A stretch of 64,000 nt of DNA from Henckelia pumila (GCF_033568475.1 NC_133121.1:52861905-52925904), one strand, 5' to 3'; positions 47,261 through 59,417 are shown, numbered from the stretch's first letter. Numbers and translations are program-made. The notes: generated from the sequence alone by a model not told the origin.

Positions 47261-47545
47261 TGTCATGGGGAAAAAAGAAAAGAAAAAAACTCAGCAACTC
47301 CAAAGGGAAGGCAGTGCACATGAAGAGGATTTTTATTCAACTCATTAAGCATTTGTGATAAACAACTATCATTGCTAATTGCAAACTAATCACTCGCTTG
47401 TCATGGGGAAAAAAGAAAACAAAAAAACTCAACAACTCCAAAGGGAAGGCAGTGCACATGAAGAAGATTTTTATTCAACTCATTTGAAGAGGATTTTTAT
47501 TCAACTCATTTAGCATTTGTGATAAACAACTATCATTTAAAAAAA
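47261..47545 (+). repeat. Tandem duplication inside the CACTA element
   Basis: A unit of about 140 bp starting CTTGTCATGGGGAAAAAAGA and containing ACTCCAAAGGGAAGGCAGTG occurs at 47261 and 47399, followed by a shorter third piece from 47483 (GAAGAGGATTTTTATTCAAC). No coding content. Confidence 0.75.
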
Positions 47546-47560
47546 AAATAAATAATCAAA

Positions 47561-47741
47561 CCTTTCAATGATTTTACTGATAGTAAGCGGCCCGTGTTCA
47601 ACCACCTCACCAGTAATCTCATGTCCCACAACACAAGGGCTGGGAACCAGTAATCTCAAGTCCCACAACACAAGGGTTGGGAAAAGGAAGCTCGTCTTTG
47701 ATCACATGCAGATCGGAGTGAAAAACTCCACAGGATGCATT
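47561..47741 (-). pseudogene. Captured zinc alcohol dehydrogenase exon fragment
   Basis: On the minus strand one frame reads GVFHSDLHVIKDELPFPNP then CVVGLEITG, and a second frame reads PSPCVVGHEITGEVVEHGPL. These match the GroES-like zinc-binding part of plant medium-chain alcohol dehydrogenases, where the motif is CGVCHSDLH and GHE. The first zinc Cys is changed (GVF). A 37-bp tandem duplication (47611-47647 and 47648-47684) repeats the CVVGHEITG segment and shifts the frame. A donor-like AG/GTTTGA follows, so this is one exon with part of an intron. Not functional. Confidence 0.8.
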
Positions 47742-48239
47742 ATTCAAACACAAGAAAAACAACCTATTATTTTACAACTTTATAGATTAAGGAACATGTA
47801 GAGTTGAGGAAAATTCTAAACACTCCTAAATGCTCTCCGGTATAAAATTCTGACGCAAAATTCTGATTTTAAGTTGAGATTTGAATGTAAGTTGCAGAAA
47901 ACTAGAATTGTCATCAATCCTCACGTCTTGCAATCCAACTAAAACCAAAATTAGTTGTACAATAAATGATATTTTACCAGTGCTCTAAGGCATCCAATCA
48001 CTTAGTAAAAATCTTCTCAATAAAATTTATCAGCAGATACCTTTCCATGTGACTGGCCATAACCTGAGTAGTCATACCTGCAGATATGATGCACATAAGA
48101 TATTCAATTGATACACTCGGTCAAAAACGATAAATCTAAAACAATAGAAATATTTTTGTAGTATGTTTATTCTATGAACATAACTATCAAGTTAATGAGA
48201 AATTGATATATGAACTTTCATGTTTGAAATTCTTGTATA

Positions 48240-48348
48240 TAATACAACATGTGGACCAAATGGAGGCACCATGCTGCCAAGCTAGCCTTACAAAGGAAGG
48301 AATGGTGTTGCGGCTCGCAACTCCAGCTTTGGACTCACGCAACAACAT
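48240..48348 (-). pseudogene. Possible captured first exon (dehydrogenase presequence?)
   Basis: From ATG 48348 the minus strand reads MLLRESKAGVASRNTIPSF then VRLAWQHGAS, basic and hydrophobic like a mitochondrial presequence. It lies upstream of the dehydrogenase exon in the right orientation, so it could be exon 1 of the same captured gene. Evidence is weak. Confidence 0.3.
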
Positions 48349-49005
48349 GTGTTTTCAAATTGTATTTAAAGGTTTAATTCAAATCAAAGTCCTTTAAAAA
48401 AAATCATATGGGAGGAAAATATAATACAATAAAATTTAAACCACTTAATTAAATATTTATATTTAATATAGAAAATATATGATGGACTTAAGTAGAAAAT
48501 ACCAAATCTATCTATTTCAAATCATCCTAATGGGATCATCCTCGATATGTTTTTAGAAGTTTGTTACATTAAAGAGGGAATAGTTGGACATTAAATCTTT
48601 TGATTGATTTTGATTGAAGAAGAAATGTAGTTTGTTATTTATAATCATGACAACTAATTTCATACGTAATGTAATTCATTCCAAATTATTCAAATCGTAC
48701 AGATAAGAAACTAATCATATTTTGTAGTTAGAAATTTTTAGAAACAAAAAATGTTGTTCAAATATATATTATATAAATGACAGCACCAAAAAAAAAAAAA
48801 ATTCACCCAACCAAGATTCAAGAAATATTTCACAAACAGATTGATTACAAACAAATATCAAACATCATCCTAATTAATCAATCAAGATCGATAAACAAAA
48901 AATAAAATTCGAAACGAACAAAAAGAATGGAAAATCAAATAACATATTACTCTTAATTATGTACTTAAATTTATTAAATCCCTTCGATTTAAGCTCAAAA
49001 TTTAC

Positions 49006-49333
49006 CTTGATTAAGCTGATTATTTCCCCCGAAAACAATCATTTTCCTCTCCGAGGGCATTATGGGAACAAACCTGTACACAGCTTGTTCCCTGCAGTCA
49101 CTCACCATGCATGGGCCAGGAACAATCATGTACTGTCCGTTGTGGTACGCGCCTCCGTTGCCCGACGCCGGAGTCCGGTAATAGACCGCCGTCTCCGCCG
49201 CGGAATGCATCGCCCAATTCCATACGCTCGCGTGATTCCCGGTTGTCTCCTTGAACATACCCGGAATCTGCAGCAGATCCAGAGGAGGCCCGACGCTGGG
49301 CTGGTACTCCTTATCGAACCAATTAATTGCCAT
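49006..49333 (-). pseudogene. Captured coding exon of unidentified gene
   Basis: A GC-richer open frame of 109 codons from ATG 49333 (MAINWFDKEYQPSVGPPLDL) to a good donor AATCAAG/GTAAAT. It contains HASVWNWAMHSAAETAVYYR and HNGQYMIVPGPCMVSDCREQ. No stop occurs, and composition is unlike the AT-rich surroundings, so it is probably a captured exon. I do not recognise the family. Confidence 0.6.
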
Positions 49334-50231
49334 ATTATATCATTTACTCAACATTTTAACTATAAGCAGAGGTTATGGATTACACGATCTTTCAAGCTTG
49401 TCATCTGTAAGTGATGACCTACCGAAAATATACAAATATGAGGCCAGGTGAACACCATGGAGCCATGTATTATAATCTGGATCGTATTGCTAAGCAAGAA
49501 AAGATAGGAGACAAAATATAAGGCTAAAACAAGGAAAGAGTGTAGCCCCTGGACAGCCAAGTAAATGCTACACACAATTTTGAGTTGTTAAGAGCAGGAG
49601 CAAGTCCAACCCAAGGATGATGAGAAATGATGAATAAGACACTCAAAAATTTAAAATACTAATCAGTCTAATCAAAATTTTCAGAATTACACCGTGAATA
49701 TTAAGTCAACTTTGCACGCCATACCCATGTCTAATTTTGAGTCTCCAGCTGCTTAAATATAGAATCCTGAAAAAATATAAAAATTTTGGTTACCAGAAGG
49801 CAATGAAACATTAGAAAACTTTAGATACCACACGTTATGGCTTCACATCCTAACATGATGATGGAAGTTTATGCCAAACCCACTTGTCTCCACATATATA
49901 GTTCCGAACACAAAACTAAACAACCGATAAGACAATGCGTTAAGAATATTAAATTGGTCCAGGACCCATAGCAATCCGAAATAGCAAATCTAGATTCTAG
50001 TTAGGCTGGAATATCCCATAAACTTAAAGCAAATAAGCTGTAACCAAACAGAGGAGGTTCACGGTGGTGCTGAGCTGAGGTGGAAGAGTGGCTGGACGGC
50101 AGAGATCAGATGAATTTTAAAGCACCAGGTTCAATTATTGATCTCCAGCATATTGAGAACAAGCCGCATCTGATTTATTTAGCTACACCAAATTAATTGA
50201 AATTATTGTGAAAGAAGTTAAATGCAAATAT

Positions 50232-50235
<4 letters not shown>

Positions 50236-50267
<32 letters not shown>
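50236..50267. repeat. TA microsatellite
   Basis: Uninterrupted (TA)n of about 32 bp, just inside the intron side of the captured isoflavone reductase-like exon. Confidence 0.9.
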
Positions 50268-50270
<3 letters not shown>

Positions 50271-50274
50271 ACAC

Positions 50275-50409
50275 GTTGATGCAGCCGGCGCTTCTGATTG
50301 CGGAAATGAGAGGCTTCTGATCTAGCACTTGCTTCGAAGAGAAAACACAAATTACAACATCCACTTGCTTCAAAGCTTCCATTAAAATAATTTCATCTAG
50401 CAATGAACC
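50275..50409 (-). pseudogene. Captured isoflavone reductase-like (NmrA family) exon
   Basis: The minus strand reads GSLLDEIILMEALKQVDVVI then CVFSSKQVLDQKPLISAIR and SAGCIN. This matches the exon of plant isoflavone reductase / phenylcoumaran benzylic ether reductase proteins around KQVDVVIS and AIKEAGNIK. A donor-like AAC/GTGTGT follows. Only this exon is seen; the NADPH-binding GGTGYIG exon is absent. The surrounding minus strand 50640-50930 looks like a gene 5' region, but is unproven. Confidence 0.75.
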
Positions 50410-51004
50410 ATAAGGGCAAAACAATCAGATGCAAAATTTTCGAGGGAAAACAAAAAACAAAAAATTACTGTTTAGGAGACTGCCTTGAAGATTTGGAGAC
50501 AAGCATCGGAGAGGAAACAAAATTTTTGAACTTTTTCTGGATCAGAAAACGCAGAATTTTTGACGAGGCCGAATGTTTGATAAAATGCGCTTAAACTGGC
50601 TTTTGCGAACTCAAATACGAGGTTTCCGGTGAACCCGCAGATTCAGTCGTAAATACAACCTTCAATCGACCAAAAACAGCTAACAAAGTTGACGAAATCG
50701 TGAGGAAGAAGATCTGCAGCTTCAGTCGCAAAAGAGGGGCCTAATTTCTAGCTTTTATTGCAATTTAGGACATAATAGAAAGCTTCAAAGCTTGGGTATG
50801 CTGGAACAAGGTGTCAGACCCTGTCCGGAGACGTACGTGTGACGGCGGCGAAAATCGAAGGCTGAAATGGAGATGCGACGGGAATGGTGCTAGGGTTTCA
50901 CAGCGTGTCCCCGCCAAGTGCATATGTTAAAAAACGTGGACGAAATTGAATTATTGTAAAAATTATTAGTCAAAACATTAAAAAAAAAAGTTGACTTTAC
51001 TAAA

Positions 51005-51334
51005 AGGAAAAAAACATAGACAACGGTTCTAAAAACCGTTGTATAAACTGTTGTCATACGTTTAAAAAACTCGCTCATAGACAACGGTTTTTAAAAACGT
51101 TGTCTTTGAATTTGAAAGAGGTTTAAAAAACCCATTCATAGACAACGGTTTAGAAAACCGTTGTCTTTGACCTATGAAAGACAACGGTTTTTTCAAAACC
51201 GTTGTCAATGAGCGGGTTTTTTGAACTTATGACAACAGTTTTCAATAAAATCGTTGTCAAAGGGAAAACAACAACGGTTTTTTGAAAAATCCGTTGTGTA
51301 TCAAGTGTTGTTGAATCCTAATATTCTTGTAGTG
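51005..51334. repeat. CACTA right subterminal repeats
   Basis: Five long AACGGTTTT/AAAACCGTTGTC palindromes (about 51018-51300), mirror of the left array and ending at CTTGTAGTG. Confidence 0.85.
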
Positions 51335-51337
51335 GTA

Positions 51338-54300
51338 TGATGTTACTATGACGTCAGGGCAGATTATTTCTACCTCGAAGGTCATTCGAGAACTGGAGTT
51401 GGAGCTTCAGGGACACTCCATTCGAGCAGATGTGGTGGTTTTGCCATTGAGTGGTTTTGATTTGATTTTGGGTATGGACTGGTTGACAGTCAATGGAGCT
51501 TCGATTGACTTTCGTCGGAGAACAGTGTCAGTGAAACCATCAGAAGGCGACCCGTTTACTTTCCATGCATCTCAGAGCAGTGATTTTCCTCAGGTGATAT
51601 CTCTTATTCAGGCGAGGAAGTTGTTGAGACGGGGTTGCCAGGGGTTTCTAGCAAGTATTGTCACGGCCACAGAATCACCTAGCAGATCATTATCAGAGAT
51701 AGAGGTGGTTCGTGACTTTCCGGACGTCTTCCCGGAGGATGTTGCAGGAATTCCACCAGTGAGAGATGTGGAGTTCAGCATCGACTTAGTGCCAGACACC
51801 GTGCCTATCTCTAAGGCACCATACAGACTTGCTCCTACCGAGATGAAAGAGTTGAAGGAGCAGATACATGAATTATTAGAGAAAGACTTTGTTCGTCCTA
51901 GCTTTTCTCCATGGGGAGCTCCAATGTTATTTGTGAAGAAGAAGGATGGCAGTATGAGACTGTGTTATTTGATCAGTTGCAGGGAGCTTCGGTGTTCTCC
52001 AAGATCGACCTGCGATCTGGTTACCATCAGCTGCGAGTTAGAGAGGCAGATGTGTCCAAGACTGCTTTCTGGACACGTTATGGGCATTACGAGTTCTTGG
52101 TGATGCCATTTGGGTTGACCAATGCTCCAGCGGTTTTCATGGATCTCATGAACCGGGTATTTCAGCCGTATCTTGATCAGTTCATCATAGTCTTCATTGA
52201 TGATATCTTGATCTACTCTAGGAGCGTTGAGAAGCATAGGCAGCATCTACAGACAGCCTTGCAGACTTTGAGGGAGCATCGTTTGTATGCCAAGTTCAGC
52301 AAGTGCGAGTTTTGGCTCGAGCAGGTGGCATTTCTTGGCCACATTATTTCGAGAGATGGGATTGCAGTGGATCAGTCGAAGGTTGAGGCAGTGCAGAAAT
52401 GGGACATTCCGAAGAATGCTTCAGAGATTCGCAGTTTCTTGGGTTTGGAAGGATACTATAGGAAGTTCATCAAGGGTTTTTCCTCTATTGCAGTAACCTT
52501 GACTTTCTTAACCAAGAAGAACGCGAAGTTTATTTGGAGTTCAGACTGTCAGAGGAGCTTCGATCAGCTGAAGGAAGCACTCACTACTGCACCGGTTTTA
52601 GCAATGACAGTACCACACGAGGAGTTAGTGGTATACACCGACGCGTCTAAGCTAGGTTTAGGCGCAGTACTTATGCATTGTGGTAAGGTTATTGCTTATG
52701 CGTCGAGGCAGTTGAAGATTCATGAGCAGAACTACCCGACACATGACTTGGAGTTAGCGGCAGTGGTTTTCGCTTTGAAAATCTGGAGGCACTATCTGTA
52801 TGGCGAGAAGTGCAAGATTTTCACTGATCATAAGAGCCTCAAGTACTTCTTCACTCAAAAGGAGTTGAACATGAGGCAACGGAGATGGTTGGAGTTGGTG
52901 AAGGATTACGACTGTGACATTAGCTACCATCCAGGTAAAGCTAATGTAGTGGCCGATGCTTTGAGTCGGAAGTTGTCAGTGGTATCGTGTTTGTCCGTGC
53001 AGCTACCACTGCAGAGTGAGATTCAGAGGTTTGATTTGGAGTTTTACTCGAGTGGTCATGCACCGAGCTTGTCAGTGTTGACGGTGCAGCCAGTTCTGCG
53101 AGATCGGATCAGGGATGGACAGTCTACTGATGAGGAGTTGTAGCGATGGAGACAGAGAAATGAGGCCAAGGGTAATCTTCTGTATACAGTTGTGGATGAC
53201 ATTGTTCAGTACCGTGGTAGGATGTGGGTACCGAACGTCGATCAGTTGAGAGCTGAGATCTTAGCAGAGGCTCACACATCTCCGTACTCCATTCACCCCG
53301 GAAGTACGAAGATGTATCGAGATTTGCAGTTATTGTATTGGTGGCCCGAGATGAAGAGAGACATCGGGAAAGTTGTGTCAGAGTGCTTGACTTGTCAGCA
53401 GGTCAAGGCAGAGCATCAGCGTCCAGCAGGACTTCTTAGACCTCTTCCTATTCCGGAATGGAAATGAGAGAATATTACGATGGACTTTGTAGTTGGCTTA
53501 CCGAGGAGTGCCAGAGGTTGCACAGCTATTTGGGTGATCGTGGATAGACTCACCAAGTCAGCTCATTTCTTACCGGTGAGGACTACTTACTCGTTGACAC
53601 AGTATGCAGAGCTTTACATCAAGAAGATTGTTAGACTGCATGGCATACCAGTGTCGATAGTATCAGACAGAGATCCGAGATTTACGTCTGCGTTTTGGAG
53701 GAGTTTGCACACTGCATTGGGGACTAGACTTTTGTTCAGTACAGCTTTTCATCCCCAGACAGATGGTCAGTCTGAGAGGGTGATACAGGTTCTTGAGGAT
53801 TTACTGAGAGCCAGTGTCATCGATTTTCAGGGCTCATGGGAGACTAGACTGCCATTAGTGGAGTTTACCTATAACAACAGTGTTCAGTCGTCTATAGGTA
53901 TGGCTCCTTATGCAGCATTGTACGGGAGGAGGTGCAAATCTCCTGTGCATTGGGATGGGGTCGGTGAGAGGATTTTATTTGGACCTGAGATTGTGCAGCA
54001 GACAGCTGATATTGTGACATAGATTTGGGATCGCATGAGGACTGCTCAGAGTCGTCAGAAGAGTTATGCAGATACTCGACGACGAGATTTGAAGTTCGCT
54101 GTAGGTGATCACGTATTCCTGAAGGTGTCACCTATGAAGGGGAGTAGTGCGGTTTGGCCGGAGAGGCAAGCTTAATCCGAGATATATAGGGCCATTCGAG
54201 ATCTTGGATAGAGTTGGCACGTTGGCCTACCATTTAGCTCTACCACCAGGGCTAGCGGCAGTGCACAATGTATTCCATGTATCCATGCTTCGGAGATACA

Positions 54301-54521
54301 TCTCGAACCCGTCACATGTGTTGGATTTTGAGCCTCTTCAGTTGACACCGGAGTTAGCATTTGAGGAGAGGCCTATACGGATCTTGGCTAGGGAGGAGCG
54401 GAGTCTTAGGACGCGTGTCATACCGATGGTCAGAGTCCAGTGGCTGAATCACTCGGAGGAGGAAGCTACTTGGGAGACCGAGGCGGATATGAGGACTCGC
54501 TACCCGGATTTGTTCGGGTAA
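51338..54521 (+). pseudogene. Element L protease end, RT, RNase H, integrase, chromodomain-like tail
   Basis: Protease second motif FDLILGMDWLTVNGASIDF, then RT ([33 protein letters not shown]). About 66 nt are missing at 51965, joining RLC to [11 protein letters not shown] in another frame; RT then continues with [10 protein letters not shown] intact. RNase [16 protein letters not shown] and [18 protein letters not shown]. Integrase: HPGSTKMYRDL, CLTCQQVKAEH, DRLTKSAHFLPV, SIVSDRDPRFTS, HPQTDGQSERVIQ, then YIGPFEILDRVGTLAYHLAL and a tail WLNHSEEEATWE. Stops: TAG 53141 (expected CAG), TGA near 53466 (TGG), TAG near 54020 (CAG); a frameshift near 54140. Not functional as a whole. Confidence 0.9.
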
Positions 54522-54550
54522 GTACTTTAATTTCGAGGACGAAATCCAAT

Positions 54551-54566
54551 TTAAGGGGGGAAGAAT
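54551..54566 (+). other. Element L polypurine tract
   Basis: TTAAGGGGGGAAGAAT lies directly before the 3' LTR start TGTAACACCC. Confidence 0.85.
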
Positions 54567-57241
54567 TGTAACACCCGATATTTTAAATACGTGAATTCGC
54601 ATGCATAATTAGGAAATTTAATTATTTAAAATTTTAGATTTATGGGTTAAATATCTATGTGAATTATTTGTGCATGATTTAATTTATTTTTAAGCATTTA
54701 ACCCATAATTAGTGATTTTTATGATTTTTGGTATTTAAATTATTTTATCGCGTAGACGGGACCGTGGACGGACGAGATGACAACTTTCTATCCAATTTAT
54801 TTCATGAGCCTTTTAAGAGCCCAAAAATATTATTTTGAGTTTTATTTCTTCAAAATTTTTAGTATTTAATTTTATATAATTTTAGGAGTCCGTTTTTATT
54901 CAAAATAAGCCAAAATATTGACTTTTTAGTATCTTTAAAATTCCCTTAAATGTTAATTTCTGGATTTTTAAATTTAGTTATCAGATTTTAAGTATTAATT
55001 GGAGCTTTTAAGTTATATTTTTCATTATTAAAATCCTTATTAAAATTTTAATATCCTAAAACCTATTTTTTTAATTAAATTATAACCCTAAATCTACCCA
55101 AACCCATCGACCAAAACCCTCAGCCGACACCCCACCCTCCTTCATCTTCTTCTTCGACCGAGCAGCCCCCAAGGAAGACTCCATAGCCACGTTTTTGAAG
55201 GTCCAAAGCTTGTCGTCATCGTCCCGTCATCCCGGAATCGTTCCACGCGCCTACATCTCTTCAATTTCGGTGAAAGACATGATTCTTTCCCTATTTTGTG
55301 CCATATCAATTATTATGCGTGTGTGTGTGTAAGCATCAGTCTTATTCATGAATTTTTCTGAAAAGTCGAACTTGGATGGATGTATGCGCCTTGTTCATGT
55401 ATTTGTGTATCATGCTCACGTTTTGGTTGCCATGGGTGTGTTCAGCTGCTGGCCAGGGGTTCCTAGGCTAGGTGAGGGTGGCTTGGACTCGGGTGGCTCG
55501 AGTGGTCCGAGCCAAACGAGCCCAGGAGAGGGCTGGTGCGAGATCGGCCTTGTAGTGCGCAGGTTAGGGTTCGATGGAAGGGTGTGCTGGGCTCTGTGCG
55601 TGGGCAGCATGGGGTCAGGGCTAGGGTCAGGTTTGGACCGCCCAGACGTGGGCTACGTCTGGGCAGCGAGGCTCCGGCCAGGGGCGGCCAGAGCAGGCCG
55701 GCAGCAGCCATGGAATGGCGGCTGCCCGTGGCCGAGAAGCTTGGGGAGGGGGTTGTTGGGTTAGGGTTCAGAAGGGTTTCGGGTCGGGTTGTGGGGCCTG
55801 GGTCGGGTCTGGTTAGTAGTGGGTCAAGTCGGGTGGTCCGGGTCTGGGTTATGTTAGTCGGGCTCGGGTATTTTATTTTTAAGATATTAATTAAGTTTAA
55901 GTGGTTAATGGGCCTAATTAAATCCCAAAAATTTAATTGGGTTCCATTCAATAATTTGGGTTGAAATTAATTGTTAATGGGCTTAATTAATTTAATTAAG
56001 TTAGTCCACTAATTTTTATGGGCTTAGGGCCCATGGAAATTATTGGGCCAGTCTTGGGCTTTTGGGCCCATTGGGCCGATATAGAGTATTATTGGGCCAA
56101 GAATGTTTTAATGGGTTTTAATTTATTAATTGGGCTTAGAATAATTTTTATTGGGCTTAAGTATGTTAATGGGCCAGTCTCAGTGTTAATGGGCCAGATT
56201 TAAGAAATTGGGCTTGAGTGCTAGGGCCAGCAGTTCAGTACAAACCCATGAGAAATTGTATGTGTCCTGAATATATATTTAATTATTTTTATGCATGGAA
56301 GTTATTTTTAATATTTATATGTTAGTATGAAATTAAATTAAATATATATGAAGGACAGACATTTTATTTAAGTACATGCATTAATGAAATAATTTTTATG
56401 CATGATTTAATGTTTAAGGTTGAGCAAAAGAAAATAATTTTATGTTGGAAGTTGAAGTAGTGTGACAATTTAAGGGGAATTCGTCCCCATATGTGAACTA
56501 TTGAAGGGCAGTTTACTGCCAATTTAAGAGGTGATTCGTCACCGCCACGTACGTTGGTTACCACGCTGATCAGTATTTAATGTATGTATTTAAGGTTACA
56601 CTATGGATACAACCATGCGATGTTAGAAAATACTTTGCTCAACAATGTTTATGTATTATTATGATATTTAAGTTTAATTTAAGTTTATGTTATGTTCATG
56701 ATATTTTTAAGCATGCTCATTCATGTATATGTTATGTATTAGTATTAAAGTGATTTAAATTATTTTAAACCCTTGTTATGTTAGCATGTTGGGCCTCTAG
56801 ACTCACTACAATGGTATGGTGCAGGTGAGTACGTAGAGGAGGACGTAGTACCCACCGGCGGCGAGGACCTATGAGCGGACATGCAGTGACCCCGTGACCG
56901 TGATAGACGTCTGAGTCTGTTTTGCATGTTTCGAACATTTCAGCATATTATACATTTTATTTATTTTCAGTGGTTGATAGTATGGGATATTTTATTTAAA
57001 TATTTTCAGTGCATGCAAAACTTTAATTTATTTTGTTTTGTCAGTATTTTATTAAAACACATGACTCAGATATTTAATTTATTAAATGTTGCATTTTTAT
57101 TTAATTTATTTATTTTTAAATCTACCTATTCTGTGCATATATGTATGGGTATGTATGTACATCTATTTTACTTAGTTATATTTAAAAAAAAAAAAAAATT
57201 TCCGCATATTTATTTATATTTAGAGAGTTAGGGTCGTTTCA
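54567..57241 (+). repeat. Element L 3' LTR (2675 bp)
   Basis: Pairs with the 5' LTR; length differs by small indels, including a 12-bp insertion near 55035. The shared frames in its middle are not genes. Confidence 0.95.
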
Positions 57242-57308
57242 TATATAGTTCGGGAGGCGTATAACGTCAACAAAGATTAAATAATAAAATCATTTTCACA
57301 TATCATTA

Positions 57309-59319
57309 TGTGAGACCTCGGTTCTAAACAACAATTAAAGGAGTAATTCAACAAGTAAGCAATTAAAAGCCAAGAGCAATTTTTTTTAAAGGAGGCGCGG
57401 GCGCGAATGGCGTCCTGCCCAAGCCCACGAGCGGGCGCGCTACCCGAGGCACGGGCGCGCCTGAAGCTCTGCCCAAAACTTCCGAAACGTAGTGCGGGAC
57501 GCGCGGGCGCGCCACCCGAGGCGTGGGCGTGCATGGCCTGCTGAATTGGCTCAAAACAAGCCTCCAAAAGTGCAATAACATAACCAAAAGAACTCTAACA
57601 TGATCCAACTAATATATATCCAACAAGATAGCATTTAAATACATAAAAGTGAAGAACACGCATCGATGCTAGCTATTACAAGCCGAATACAGAATACAAG
57701 AGTTCTAACCACAAGCAAGACCACTTCCAATCCAAGTTCAAGTTCTTAACATGCTGCAAAACATAAACTAGATTGCCATGCTAACAAGACTTCTAAACCG
57801 AGTCTCACTTCTACATCATTCCCTCAAAGCTAACCATGCCTCTTCTGACTTGATCCTGCCCCACCTGTTGCCAAGTACACATACAAAACAAAGCAACAGC
57901 CGGATAACCGGTGAGATTGATAACCCCAGTAAAAGCAACATACAAGTAATACAACAAAAAACATGCTTTCAAAACAACAACGAAATCAATAACAACGTAA
58001 TGAAATGCATGTCTTTAAACTGGGATATCAAATCTGATAAACGAGGGATTTCTGCTGTGCTTTTGGGATCCCGAGGATGAGATCACGTAACCACTCACCG
58101 ACTCTCCCAATCGAGGTGGTGCCACGTATCCCACTCCTCTAGACTTTGAGCAACTATAATGAGTATGCTAGCATTAGGCGAAAGACTACAACCTAAGACA
58201 CTCAGTCATAGTCCCCAAACGTCTAAACAAAAAGGGCGGTTCTGTCCGCTGAAATCAAGTAGGCTCAAGATGAATGCATAATAGAAACATAAGTATAAGC
58301 CACATAAACAACTCAAATAGCAACAAAAATACAAGTTCCTCATGCTAGAACTAGTATTGAAGCAATATGTGATTTGAAAGGGAAACTCGAGAACCAACAG
58401 TCCCGAGTATGCTATCCCGCTACGATGACTGCTTTTACCTTTCAATGCAGTAGTTCCAACTCTGGATAAGCTACAACAAAAGGTTTAATCAAAAACTAAA
58501 TAATCCAACAACAAGACAATGGTTCAAGGTAATCTCTTTACCAATCTTCGTCCAACTCCTGACGATCAAAATGCTGTTAACCCTGGGCTTGACAAGCTCC
58601 AAACGAATCTGTTCAGATACAAATAAATGATCAATAACCACGATCAACTTACAAGCCAAGATCACAACTCAAAGACGGTTCGAAATCCCCAAAACTCAAA
58701 CCGACGGCATAACGGCTATAAACTGAACAAACCGGAAACGCAGACAGCAGTTCAATACCGATATAATCTCATAACAATGCTAATACAACAACAACAAGGC
58801 AATCCCAACAAATCTCAAAACTAAAACTTTCGAAAATGGCTTCCAAAAATCATAACAAATCCGAACGTCGCTCTATTTCAAAACTGACAGATAATAAATG
58901 ATCAGAACTCTGTAGAGAACGACATACTCGAATCTAGAACGATTCTAACAACATCCAAAAACTAGAATGTATCCGATCATAGAAAAAATTACGATATAAC
59001 GGAGCTCTCGTTGCAGTGATCGCTAATCTGCCTTCAGAAATAATTTCTAACAGACGGATCGACCGAAAATCAAAATCACAAAGCTTGGAAGAGGTTTTGG
59101 GCGCCTCTAATGGTGGATCTCAGTTGGGAGGAGGAGGGAGGATGATGAGAAAAGTCAAAACAAGATTAGATAATATATTAAACTCCAAATTTGCACTTTA
59201 GTCCCTGAAATTTCTAAAATTTGCAAAAAGGACCCTGATCAAAATCAAGTCGGCTCGTGAACTCTGCAATCTCCGATTAACTCAAATAAACTCATTTAGG
59301 ATAAAAACGGGGCGTTACA
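57309..59319 (-). repeat. Element M 3' LTR (about 2011 bp)
   Basis: On the plus strand from TGTGAGACCTCGG to GGGGCGTTACA; in element sense TGTAACGCCCCG to CCGAGGTCTCACA. The right end is fixed by the PPT; the left end is inferred from the TG/CA rule, as the other LTR is outside. A GC-rich part (57395-57545) holds repeated GGGCGCGC and CACCCGAGGC units. Small frames within are not genes. Confidence 0.7.
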
Positions 59320-59335
59320 ATTCTCCCCCACTAAG
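59320..59335 (-). other. Element M polypurine tract
   Basis: On the minus strand CTTAGTGGGGGAGAAT precedes the LTR start TGTAACGCCC, as in elements B and L. Confidence 0.85.
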
Positions 59336-59417
59336 AAGAGATTTCGTCCTCGAAATCAACAAGAACTACAACTCATAAGATAGAATAAAGAACTAAAGAC
59401 AGTAAGAAGAACTCACG

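Larger units (their letters stand above)
46320..51337. mobile_element. CACTA transposon carrying host gene fragments (5012 bp), TSD GTA
   Basis: Ends CACTACAAGAAAATCGC (46323) and ATATTCTTGTAGTG (51334), flanked by GTA at 46320-46322 and 51335-51337, the 3-bp duplication of CACTA/En-Spm elements. Subterminal regions hold many AACGGTTTT/AACCGTTGTC motifs. No transposase is present. Minus-strand host gene pieces are inside: zinc alcohol dehydrogenase, isoflavone reductase-like and an unknown exon. It is therefore a non-autonomous gene-capturing (Pack-type) CACTA element. Confidence 0.93.
42111..57246 (+). mobile_element. Element L: Tekay/Del-like Ty3 retrotransposon (15.1 kb with insert), TSD TATAT
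   Basis: Bounded by 42116 (TGTAACACCC) and 57241 (GTTTCA) with TATAT at 42111-42115 and 57242-57246. It has two LTRs, a primer site, gag, a probable intron, protease, RT, RNase H, integrase, a chromodomain-like end and a PPT. A 5-kb CACTA element sits in the protease. By eye the LTRs differ by about 1-1.5% plus a 12-bp indel, so it is older than the copia element but still young. At least four stops, one deletion in RT and one frameshift prevent self-mobility. Confidence 0.95.
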
